A stretch of DNA of 25,009 nucleotides from an uncultured Christensenella sp. (GTDB lineage: Bacteria > Bacillota > Clostridia > Christensenellales > DTU072), in NCBI GenBank assembly GCA_905210905.1, contig CAJLYQ010000024.1:1-25009 (forward strand). Direction: 5' to 3'. The notes beneath the pieces are model-generated. The model saw only the letters and a program-made list of their open reading frames with translations. It made no database searches and was not told the origin of the DNA. A program made the translations under genes and the position numbers. Positions 15,540 through 22,900 of the stretch are shown piece by piece; the stretch's first letter is position 1, and each line of letters begins with the position of its first letter.

Positions 15540-16237
15540 AAGAGTTTTTTAAGAGATTGTTTGCAAGAATTAAGCAGTTTTTTTGCGGGAAAGAGAATAG
15601 TTGCGATTACATAGTGTCTTTGCCTAGTCCGCTCGGCGAGAAAGAAGAGGCGGAGGCGATCGCATTTGCCGAAAAAGGGGACGAAGACGCAAGAAATACG
15701 CTTGTCGAACATAATCTCAGACTTGTCGTATACATAGCGAAACGTTTCGACAATACGGGAATCGACATAGAAGAACTTATTTCCGTAGGAACGTTAGGGT
15801 TAATTAAGGCGGTAAAAAGTTATAACAGCGAAAAGAATATAAAACTTGCTACGTTTGCGTCGAGATGTATAGAAAACGAAATACTTATGTATCTTAGAAA
15901 AACCGCTAAAATAAAAGCGGAAGTGAGTTTGGACGAGCCGCTTAACGTGGACTGGGAAGGGAATCAACTCGTTTTGAGCGACGTTTTGGGGACGGACAAC
16001 GATATGATTTACCGCGACGCGGAAAGCAGGGTTGAAAGCGACATTTTAAGGGAATTGTTCGATAAACTTAGCGAAAGGGATCGCGCCATTGTCGGAATGA
16101 GATACGGACTATACGGAATTGAAGAAAAAACGCAGAAAGAAATTGCCGATATGATGAACATTTCTCAGTCTTATATAAGCAGGCTTGAAAAGAAGATTTT
16201 ATCGAAGTTAAAAAAAGAATTCGTAAAATGTGAATAA
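15536..16237 (+). CDS. sigE: RNA polymerase sporulation sigma factor SigE (pro-sigma-E)
   Basis: 233 residues. Early mother-cell sigma factor. The first 25 or so residues form a basic, Phe-rich amphipathic pro-sequence (MKEFFKRLFARIKQFF) that is cleaved by SpoIIGA. Region 2 is very close to Bacillus SigE (NLRLVVYIAKRF, IDIEELISVGTLGLIKAV, KLATFASRCIENEILMYLR), followed by SLDEPLNVDWEGNQL and LSDVLGTD. Region 4 has the helix-turn-helix TQKEIADMMNISQSYISRLEKK. The ATG overlaps the spoIIGA stop, so the two are one operon with coupled translation. Confidence 0.97.
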   Translation: MKEFFKRLFARIKQFFCGKENSCDYIVSLPSPLGEKEEAEAIAFAEKGDEDARNTLVEHNLRLVVYIAKRFDNTGIDIEELISVGTLGLIKAVKSYNSEKNIKLATFASRCIENEILMYLRKTAKIKAEVSLDEPLNVDWEGNQLVLSDVLGTDNDMIYRDAESRVESDILRELFDKLSERDRAIVGMRYGLYGIEEKTQKEIADMMNISQSYISRLEKKILSKLKKEFVKCE

Positions 16238-16260
16238 AATTTTTTTGTCGGATAATACTA
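16232..16260 (+). promoter_or_regulatory. Candidate sigma-G-like promoter of sigG
   Basis: GAATA (16232-16236), 17 bases, then AATACTA (16254-16260) resembles the Bacillus sigma-G consensus GHATR-N18-CATNHTA with one mismatch and a spacer one base short. It would start a leader of about 30 bases before the ATG at 16297 and allow autoregulation. Low information content; weak call. Confidence 0.3.
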
Positions 16261-16296
16261 CTTATACTCGGTCGAGCGATTACATAAGGAGGGCAA

Positions 16297-17064
16297 ATGG
16301 CTCAAAAAGTTGTAATCACGGGAATAAGTACTTCCGATTTGCCGAAATACTCCGCAAAAGAAATCGACGATATGCTTAAAAAAATTAAAGGCGGAGATAC
16401 GTCGCTTAGAGAAAAGTTTATCGAAGGAAATATGCGGCTCGTGCTGAGTATGGTTCAGCGTTTCAAAACGGACAAGGTATCCGGCGACGATTTGTTTCAG
16501 GTCGGAATGTTGGGACTGATTAAGTCGCTCGATAACTTTAACGTTAATCTTAACGTACGATTTTCCACTTATGCCGTGCCAATGATTTTAGGCGAAATGA
16601 AAAGATATATCAGGGAAAGTACGGCGTTAAAAGTGGGCAGGGGAATAAGAGATATTGCCTATCGTGCGATGAGCGCGCGGGAAAGAATGGAAAACGAGTA
16701 TACTTGCGAAGTCGGGCTGGAGGAGATTGCCGCGGAAATATCCGTTCCTTATGCGGAAGTCGTGAGCGCGTTGGACGCGATAAGCGATCCCGTATCGATA
16801 TACGATGCGGCGTTCGGCGACGAAGAAGACGGAATGCTCGTTCTGGATAAAATCAGCGATCCCGAAAGCGAAGAAGACAGAATGGAAAAAATATCTTTGC
16901 GTGAAGGTATAGAGCGCCTTCCGGAAAGAGAAAAAGCGGTAATAAGGCTGCGATATTATCAAGGTAAAACGCAAACCGAAATATCGAAAGAACTTTGTAT
17001 GAGTCAGGCTCAGATAAGCCGACTGGAAAACAGCGCATTGAAATTGTTAAAATCCGCTTTTTAG
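16297..17064 (+). CDS. sigG: RNA polymerase sporulation sigma factor SigG
   Basis: 255 residues. Late forespore sigma factor. The N-terminus VVITGISTSDLPKYSAKE matches the SigG-specific VxICGVDTSxLP opening. Region 2 contains GNMRLVLSMVQRF, DDLFQVGMLGLIKSLDNF and VRFSTYAVPMILGEMKRYIRE, region 3 contains RDIAYRAMSARER, and region 4 has TQTEISKELCMSQAQISRLE. The longer region 3 distinguishes it from sigma-E and sigma-K. AAGGAGG lies immediately upstream of the ATG. It follows sigE by 59 bases, the conserved spoIIGA-sigE-sigG order. Confidence 0.97.
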   Translation: MAQKVVITGISTSDLPKYSAKEIDDMLKKIKGGDTSLREKFIEGNMRLVLSMVQRFKTDKVSGDDLFQVGMLGLIKSLDNFNVNLNVRFSTYAVPMILGEMKRYIRESTALKVGRGIRDIAYRAMSARERMENEYTCEVGLEEIAAEISVPYAEVVSALDAISDPVSIYDAAFGDEEDGMLVLDKISDPESEEDRMEKISLREGIERLPEREKAVIRLRYYQGKTQTEISKELCMSQAQISRLENSALKLLKSAF

Positions 17065-17076
17065 AATAAAAAAGAA

Positions 17077-17116
17077 ATACTCGGCATAGTTTTATAGTAT
17101 GAACAATGCCGAGTAT
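17077..17116 (+). repeat. Perfect 11-bp inverted repeat enclosing the ymxH start codon
   Basis: ATACTCGGCAT (17077-17087) and its exact reverse complement (17106-17116) flank an 18-base loop that contains ATG 17099-17101. The right arm is followed by ACTTTTTG, so the RNA could act as a weak terminator for sigG, as a translation-control hairpin, or the DNA as a dimeric repressor site. Confidence 0.8.
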
Positions 17117-17386
17117 ACTTTTTGTGAACTTAGAGAAAAAGAAGTCGTTAACGTAGCCGACGGCAAAAAACTCGGACGAATAACCGACGTTTCTTTTAAT
17201 CAGAAAGGGCAACTTACCGGGTTAATCGTACCCGGAGAAAAAAATTTTTTGAAAAACATTACGGGTTCGGACAGTCTTTTTATCCCGTTTAATTGCGTGT
17301 TAAAGATCGGAAACGACGTAATTTTAGTTGATCTGAACAACAATCCGCCGCCTCCGCCGTCGGGTTTGCCGCCGTGTAGATGTTAG
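17099..17386 (+). CDS. PRC-barrel protein of the YlmC/YmxH family
   Basis: 95 residues. The core CELREKEVVNVADGKKLGRI, then DVSFNQKGQLTGLIVPGE and LFIPFNCVLKIGNDVILVDL, is the YlmC/YmxH PRC-barrel pattern; members occur beside sporulation and division genes in Firmicutes and have no settled function. The C-terminus adds a short NNNPPPPPSGLPPCRC tail with a Pro run and two cysteines. No alternative in-frame start exists downstream before the conserved core, so ATG 17099 is the likely start although it has no ribosome site and lies in the loop of an inverted repeat. In Bacillus a homologue also follows sigG. Confidence 0.88.
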   Translation: MNNAEYTFCELREKEVVNVADGKKLGRITDVSFNQKGQLTGLIVPGEKNFLKNITGSDSLFIPFNCVLKIGNDVILVDLNNNPPPPPSGLPPCRC

Positions 17387-17431
17387 TTTAAGCATAGTTT
17401 TTGTACGCTTTGTTATTCGAACTTAAAAGTC

Positions 17432-17460
17432 TTTACAATTAGGTTATTTAAGGGTATAAT
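17432..17460 (+). promoter_or_regulatory. Sigma-A promoter of nrdR
   Basis: TTTACA (17432-17437), 17-base spacer, perfect TATAAT (17455-17460). The predicted start near 17467 leaves a leader of about 23 bases. No obvious NrdR box overlaps it. Confidence 0.88.
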
Positions 17461-17489
17461 GTAGAAAAAGAATTAGGAGCGAATGACAA

Positions 17490-17969
17490 ATGAAGTGCAT
17501 TTTTTGCGGTAATACGGATAGCAAGGTTGTTGATTCGCGCGTGAGCGAAGACGGAACGTCCATCAGACGCAGACGTGAATGTATCGCTTGCGGTAAGCGT
17601 TTTACCACTTACGAAAAAGTAGAAAGCACACCGATTTTGGTTATTAAAAACAACGGAAACAGACAAATGTTCGACCCGTCCAAAGTAAAAGCCGGGATAA
17701 TTAAAGCGTGTGAAAAACGCCCTGTTCCTATGGCGGCGATAGACAAACTCGTCGAGGACATAGAACGCAGAGTACATAACACGCTTGCGCAGGAAGTGAC
17801 GAGCAAAGATATCGGCAATATGGTTATGGAAGGATTAAAAGGGCTCGACGACGTAGCGTACGTTCGTTTTGCGTCCGTTCATCGCGAGTTTAAGGACATA
17901 AATATTTTGCTCGAAGAAATCGAACAGTTAGTGAAAGACAAAAAGAAGAATGAAAGTCAAGAGAATTAG
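17490..17969 (+). CDS. nrdR: Transcriptional repressor NrdR
   Basis: 159 residues, usual length. Zinc-ribbon DNA-binding domain with C3-x2-C6 and C31-x2-C34 (MKCIFCGN, RRRRECIACGKRFTTYE), then an ATP-cone domain (ILVIKNNGNRQMFDPSKVKAGI, DIGNMVMEGLKGLDDVAYVRFASV). NrdR senses ATP/dATP and represses ribonucleotide reductase genes. AGGAG (17475-17479) precedes the ATG by ten bases. The 3' end overlaps the next gene by 20 bases. Confidence 0.97.
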   Translation: MKCIFCGNTDSKVVDSRVSEDGTSIRRRRECIACGKRFTTYEKVESTPILVIKNNGNRQMFDPSKVKAGIIKACEKRPVPMAAIDKLVEDIERRVHNTLAQEVTSKDIGNMVMEGLKGLDDVAYVRFASVHREFKDINILLEEIEQLVKDKKKNESQEN

Positions 17970-18783
17970 TTATCACGGCAAGAATAAAAACGTCCTTAAA
18001 GTTTTAAGCGAAGAGTGCCCGAGTTTCGGGTATTCTTTTTTACGCAAAATACTTCGCAAATCCGACATCAAAATAAATTCTAAACGAATAAAAACCGATG
18101 AAATCGTAAAAGACGGCGATATCGTAGAATTTTATTATTCAGAAAACAATAAAAAACCAGAAATTATATATGAAGACGAAAATCTGATTGCTTTCTATAA
18201 ACCTAAAAAAATACCCAGTCAAGGTGAAAATTCTTTTGAAGAACTCGTTAAGGAAGAATGCGGAAAAAATCTTATACTGTGTCATAGATTGGACACAAAC
18301 ACCGACGGATTGATATTTTTTGCTAAAAACGAGCGAGTTTTCGATGAAATCAAGCGTTTGTTTTCAATCGGCGCAATCGAAAAGCACTATTTAGCCGAAA
18401 TCTACGGTTTTGTCAACAAGAAAGGCGAATACAAAGATTATTTATTCAAAGACAGCGTAAAGGGACGAGTTTTATTATCGGACAAGAAAGAAAAGGGTTA
18501 TAAAGAAGCGATTTTGTTTTTTTCGCCGATTGCGGTACGAGAAAAGACCACTTTTCTCGACGTAACGCTCGTTACGGGAAGAACTCACCAGATCCGCGCG
18601 CAATTAGCGTATCACGGGTATCCGATAGTCGGAGACGGAAAATACGGTAAAGAATCGATAAACAACGAGTTTGGAAAGAGAACGCAGCAACTTACGGCAT
18701 ATAAAACGATTTTTCACGTTAGCGACGGTTTTTTGCAATATCTCGACGGCAAAGAAATCCGAATTAAAAAGGACTTTTTTTAA
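17950..18783 (+). CDS. RluA-family pseudouridine synthase
   Basis: 277 residues. Converts uridine to pseudouridine in rRNA or tRNA. An S4-like RNA-binding region at the N-terminus (FLRKILRKSDIKINSKRI, DGDIVEFYY) is followed by the catalytic domain with H112-R-L-D115-T-N-T-D-G, where D115 is the expected catalytic aspartate, and by GRTHQIRAQLAYHGYPIVGDGKYG. It belongs to the RluC/RluD branch; the target uridine cannot be told from sequence. Its start lies inside nrdR (20-base overlap), with only a weak AAGAAG site, so translation is probably coupled. Confidence 0.94.
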   Translation: MKVKRISYHGKNKNVLKVLSEECPSFGYSFLRKILRKSDIKINSKRIKTDEIVKDGDIVEFYYSENNKKPEIIYEDENLIAFYKPKKIPSQGENSFEELVKEECGKNLILCHRLDTNTDGLIFFAKNERVFDEIKRLFSIGAIEKHYLAEIYGFVNKKGEYKDYLFKDSVKGRVLLSDKKEKGYKEAILFFSPIAVREKTTFLDVTLVTGRTHQIRAQLAYHGYPIVGDGKYGKESINNEFGKRTQQLTAYKTIFHVSDGFLQYLDGKEIRIKKDFF

Positions 18784-18789
18784 CAACTT

Positions 18790-18818
18790 TCGATAAGTTT
18801 CGACATATATTATATAAT
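18790..18818 (+). promoter_or_regulatory. Possible promoter of sigK
   Basis: TCGATA (18790-18795), 17 bases, TATAAT (18813-18818) would be a passable sigma-A site. A CATATATT at 18804 resembles the -10 of sigma-E or sigma-K promoters but lacks a matching upstream element. The Bacillus homologue is sigma-E dependent, so either reading is uncertain. Confidence 0.35.
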
Positions 18819-18832
18819 ATTGTCGGAGTAAA

Positions 18833-19537
18833 ATGATTCTCGAAGGTTTTTTTGCGCTACTCAGCAACATACTTTTATTTACAGCAAAATTAGACAATTC
18901 AAATTCTTTTCCCAGACCGCTTTCGCCCGAAAAAGAGAAAGAATATTTAGAAAAATTCAAAAAAACAGGGGATTTAGAGGCGAGAAACGTTCTTGTTCGT
19001 CATAATTTACGGCTTGTTGTTTTTATTGCGAAAAAATACGTTAATTACCCTGACAACGACGAGTTGATATCCGTCGGAACGTTGGGGCTTATTAAGGCGA
19101 TTAACACGTTCGACGGCGAGAAAGGTTCGCAACTTGCTACGTATGCAAGCAGGTGCATAGAAAACGAAATACTTATGACGATGCGAAATTATAAAAAGCG
19201 AGCCAACGACGTTTCGATCTACGGAAGTATCGGAAGGGATAAAGAAGGAAACGAACTTTCCATTATCGATATATTACAAACCGACGATGAAAGCGCATAC
19301 GATAAAATCGACGAAGTTTTCGTAAGGAAATCTATTAAAAACTTAATGGAAAAATACCTTACCGATAGAGAAAGGAACATAATAACTCTTCGTTTTGGTC
19401 TTAACAGCGGAGAGGGAATGACGCAACAAAGCGTAGCGGACAGGCTCGGAATATCCCGTTCGTATATATCGAGAATCGAAAAGAAAGCGCTATCTAAATT
19501 AAAAAAAGGGATTGAAATTGAAAAACTGCAATTCTGA
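18833..19537 (+). CDS. sigK: RNA polymerase sporulation sigma factor SigK (uninterrupted)
   Basis: 234 residues. Late mother-cell sigma factor controlling coat genes. It has a hydrophobic pro-sequence (MILEGFFALLSNILLFTAKL) followed by NSFPRPLSPEKEKEYL, matching the pro-sigma-K pattern NAFPQPLS of Bacillus. Region 2: VRHNLRLVVFIAKKYV, DELISVGTLGLIKAINTF, LATYASRCIENEILM. Then DVSIYGSIGRDKEGNELSIIDIL, typical of SigK, and region 4 TQQSVADRLGISRSYISRIEKKALSKLKK. The gene is intact, with no skin-type element. The pro-sequence implies processing by a SpoIVFB-like protease encoded elsewhere. GGAG (18825-18828) precedes the ATG. Confidence 0.93.
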   Translation: MILEGFFALLSNILLFTAKLDNSNSFPRPLSPEKEKEYLEKFKKTGDLEARNVLVRHNLRLVVFIAKKYVNYPDNDELISVGTLGLIKAINTFDGEKGSQLATYASRCIENEILMTMRNYKKRANDVSIYGSIGRDKEGNELSIIDILQTDDESAYDKIDEVFVRKSIKNLMEKYLTDRERNIITLRFGLNSGEGMTQQSVADRLGISRSYISRIEKKALSKLKKGIEIEKLQF

Positions 19538-19560
19538 TACTATTTGTATCCACGGCAACG

Positions 19561-19587
19561 AAAAAAGCCCCATAAAGGGGCGTTTTT
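19561..19587. terminator. Bidirectional rho-independent terminator between sigK and rnpB
   Basis: GCCCC and GGGGC (five strong pairs, loop ATAAA) are flanked by six A on the left and six T on the right, so it can end transcripts from both sigK (plus) and rnpB (minus). Confidence 0.92.
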
Positions 19588-19590
19588 TCG

Positions 19591-19902
19591 GTTAGTCTGT
19601 AAGCCGAGTTCTGTCGAGATCGGTCATCTGTCTAGGCGAATCGTTACCGAAACGCTCAAGCGATACGAAACGAGTCGGGCAAACTATACGTTTCAACTCT
19701 TGCATCGAGTGGGGTTTACACGGCCAATTTCGTTGCCGAACTGCCGGTGCGCTCTTACCGCACCTTTCCACCCTTACAGCAATGATTGCTGCGGTTTATT
19801 TCTGTTGCACTATCCTTAAAGTTACCTTCAGCGGGCGTTACCCGTCACCCTGCCCTGTGATGCTCGGACTTTCCTCATCAATGATGCGACCGATCAACTA
19901 AC
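19591..19902 (-). ncRNA. rnpB: RNase P RNA, bacterial type A
   Basis: About 312 bases, transcribed leftwards. RNase P RNA is the catalytic subunit that removes 5' leaders from tRNA precursors. Conserved blocks in RNA sense: GAGGAAAGTCCGAGC (P4 5' strand), CAGGGTGACGGGTAA, GCAACAGAAA, GGTGCGGTAAGAGCGCACCGG (P13/P14 type A block, shortened here), AAACCCCAC, CTAGACAGATGA and ACAGAACTCGGCTTA at the 3' end. Ends were set by pairing: GTTAGT at the 5' end with ACTAAC at the 3' end (P1), GATCGGTC with GACCGATC (P2), and CATC/GATG as a small P3. The L15 loop appears to read UGU where E. coli has GGU. A 91-codon plus-strand ORF overlapping it is spurious. Confidence 0.96.
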
Positions 19903-19909
19903 GAGAAAC

Positions 19910-19938
19910 ATTTTACCACTATTAATTTAATAAATCAA
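19910..19938 (-). promoter_or_regulatory. Sigma-A promoter of rnpB
   Basis: In minus-strand sense TTGATT (19938 to 19933), a 17-base spacer and TAAAAT (19915 to 19910). Seven bases further lies the G that begins the P1 helix, which fits the transcription start. Confidence 0.88.
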
Positions 19939-19988
19939 GCGAGTTTACCGAGTAAGAAAATGATAATAATTATTTTCAGAGGTTTGTT

Positions 19989-22900
19989 ATGGTAGAAATG
20001 GTTATCGTTGTTGCTATGCTCTTAATTATGGTCGGGATTTCGGCTTATTTCGCGTTTCGTCCGTTGCCGGTAAACGAAAAAAGACGAATGAGCGCTCTGA
20101 AAAAAGAAGAACTCGTTGCTTTAATCAGAGAAAAATGTAAAGAGATGCGCGTTTGTCAAACGGGTGGGGAGGGTGTGTCCTGCGCCCGATTTTATAGCGA
20201 TATGCTAAAAGTAAAACGCAGAATTACTCGTGTGGTTAAGGATAATTTACCGCTTAGCAATGCGGAAAAATGGTACTACGAAAACTTTTATATCGTATAC
20301 AGATTTATTTTTTCCGGATGTAGCGATTTAAGCAAGTTGCCGCATTGCGAGAACGAGCCGAGGATATTAAAACTTGCTCGTTTGATAGTAGATAACTCCC
20401 TCGGAGAACTTGACGAAAACAGAATCAAATACGTTACCGAAAACGTGAAAGACGTTTTTAAGTTTACTTTCGGAGAAATCAGAGATTTTAACGTCGCTTT
20501 GGGAATTGCGCTGGTAGAACAAATTTATATTTTATCGCAAAGATTAAATTACGTTCTCGATTGTAAGGAGCAAGCCCGAAAAGGTCGTTTGAATAAAAAC
20601 TATATAAATAAAGATGTTTATTTGTATCAACTGATACAAAATAAAGGTAGCAACGAAACGCTTTCGGAGTCGTTACGAAAAGCGGGAGTAGACAAAAATA
20701 AGGTAATAAACGGTTATAACTTCGTTATGATGCGAAATACGAAGATGGCGGAAACGCTTTTTTGCGCACTGGGAAAAGTAGAACTTCTTTTTCCTATTGC
20801 TTCCGCGATAAACCTTTTGGGTGCGTATAACGTAATCGGCGAGAAAATCGATATAAAAAACGTATCCATAGATACGCTTTGCGATTATTTTTCTATAATC
20901 GAAAAAATATCGCGTAGGCGAAACGTAAGCGAAACTTACACGGCGGAAAAACTTCTGGAACTGTCGTCGTTGAACGATTGCGATATTTCCGTAATTTTAT
21001 TCGATCATTCTTTTTCTTTCTCGAGATTTGTTTCCGATAATAAAAGAAGGATCTTTAAGCGTAGAAAAAACTTCGGCGCAACTATATACGGATTAGGCAT
21101 TTTTGTCGTGTCTTTGTGCTTATCGGTGATTTCGGGCGTCATTTTACGCAGCGTCGTTTTCGGAATTTTTTCATTTATTCCTTTTTTCTTTTTTGTCGAA
21201 AATTTAACGGATTACTTGTTGTCGCATTTGAAAGTCGGCGTAAATACTCCGTCTATGAACTTTGAAAAAGTGCCTTACGATCAATCTGCCTTGATTGTCG
21301 TAAGCGAATACGTTTCCGGGATAGAACAACTTAAAAAGAGCGTTTTTCACGCCGAAACGTTGCTATCTGGCAATTTTGACTCAAACGTATCGGTGGGGAT
21401 ATTGATTGATACGCCGTCGGATACCGTTCCCGTAACCGATTTGGATCGAGAGATAATCGATTATCTATCGAAAAAAGATTTTCCGAAGAATTTATATTTT
21501 TACGTAAGGAAAAAAAGTTACTTAAAGAAAAAGTTCGTTGCAAAAGAAAGAAAACGCGGAGCCTTGATGGCGCTTGTAAAATATTTGGTGACGAAAGAAA
21601 GTTTTGAATTTTTGTTTGTTTCGGACAATGGCGGCATTAGTCCGGAATACTTAATGACTTTGGACGCGGACAATACCGTTTTACCCGGAGAGGCGATAAG
21701 ACTTGTAAATATGATGTCGCACCCGTATAATTCGCGTTACGATATCCTTACGCTTCAGGGTAGAACAAACCTTTACTCGTTAAAAAATTTGTTCACTCTT
21801 CGTTACGCCGACGAGGGCGGGTTTGAAGAGTATCCGAATTTCAGCGGTTTTTATTATAAACTGTTTAAGTCCGACGTGTATTGCGGAAAGGGGATTATAC
21901 GCACGGATAGGTTGTATAACGAACTCGAAGAAATTTTTCCGAGAGAAAAGATTTTATCTCACGATATAATTGAAGGAAGTATTTTGAAAACGGGTAGCGG
22001 CGGAACTTGTTTTGAAGACGCGCCTGAAAATTTTATTTCCGATAGAGAAAGGAAAAAACGTTGGATGCGCGGAGATATTCAACTTTTGCCGTTTGTTTTC
22101 GGGGTATGGAAAAACGAAGAAAAGAAGAAACACAAGCGTAAAATATCGTCTTTGGGGCGATTTATTATGTTAAAAAACGTTTTTCACACATTGAAGGACA
22201 CTTGTTTGCTCGTCTTGTTTTTGTTGGGAATATGCACGAATTCTACACTTTTTTTGTGTGCGACGGGTTTGTTTGTTTTACCGTACTTCGTAAATCAAAT
22301 TAAAATACTAAGAAGATGGATTTGCGGCGATAAAATTACGTCCATACTGACGAAATCTGTAAAAAATCTTTTGCATATGGCTGAAGACTTTTGTCTTATG
22401 GGTTATTATGCGATAGATAATCTTTGCGTAATATGCACGACTCTGTTTAGAATGTGTTCGAAAAGAAACTTGCTCGAATGGAAAACGTTTTATTCTTCAC
22501 AGGCATCGCGTAATTTTTCGTCATATATAAGACTTATTGCCGTTCCTACTTTGGCATTAACGGTAATATCTGCGATAATTTTTTCTTTAAGCATTAACGT
22601 GTTGCCTTGTGTTATTTATATTTTTTCGATGTTTTTAGCGTTTGATATATTATATATCTTATCTAAAATCGACTTGAAAAATAAAGATATATCGGAAAAC
22701 GAGAAAGAAAAACTTAAAGAACTCGCCGTAAAAACTTACAAATATTTTTGTTTTATGAGAAATAGTAACGGATTGATCGCGGATAACTTTCAGGTAAAGC
22801 CTTATAAAGGTCAATCAAAATATACTTCGCCGACCGATATTGCTTTCAGTATTTTAGCGGAAGTATGTGCTTTTTGCTTGGAAATGATTTCATTTGAAGA

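Noticed and set aside
18804..18811. CATATATT as a sigma-E -10 element for sigK
   Set aside because: No upstream ATA element at the 16-18 base distance; left only as a remark in the promoter entry.
19544..19819. 91-codon plus-strand ORF
   Set aside because: It crosses the sigK/rnpB terminator and reads rnpB antisense; the RNA gene explains the sequence.
20100..20240. Possible frameshift in the N-terminal part of the glucan synthase gene
   Set aside because: Frame checked line by line from 19989; it stays open and the later GT84 motifs are in the same frame.
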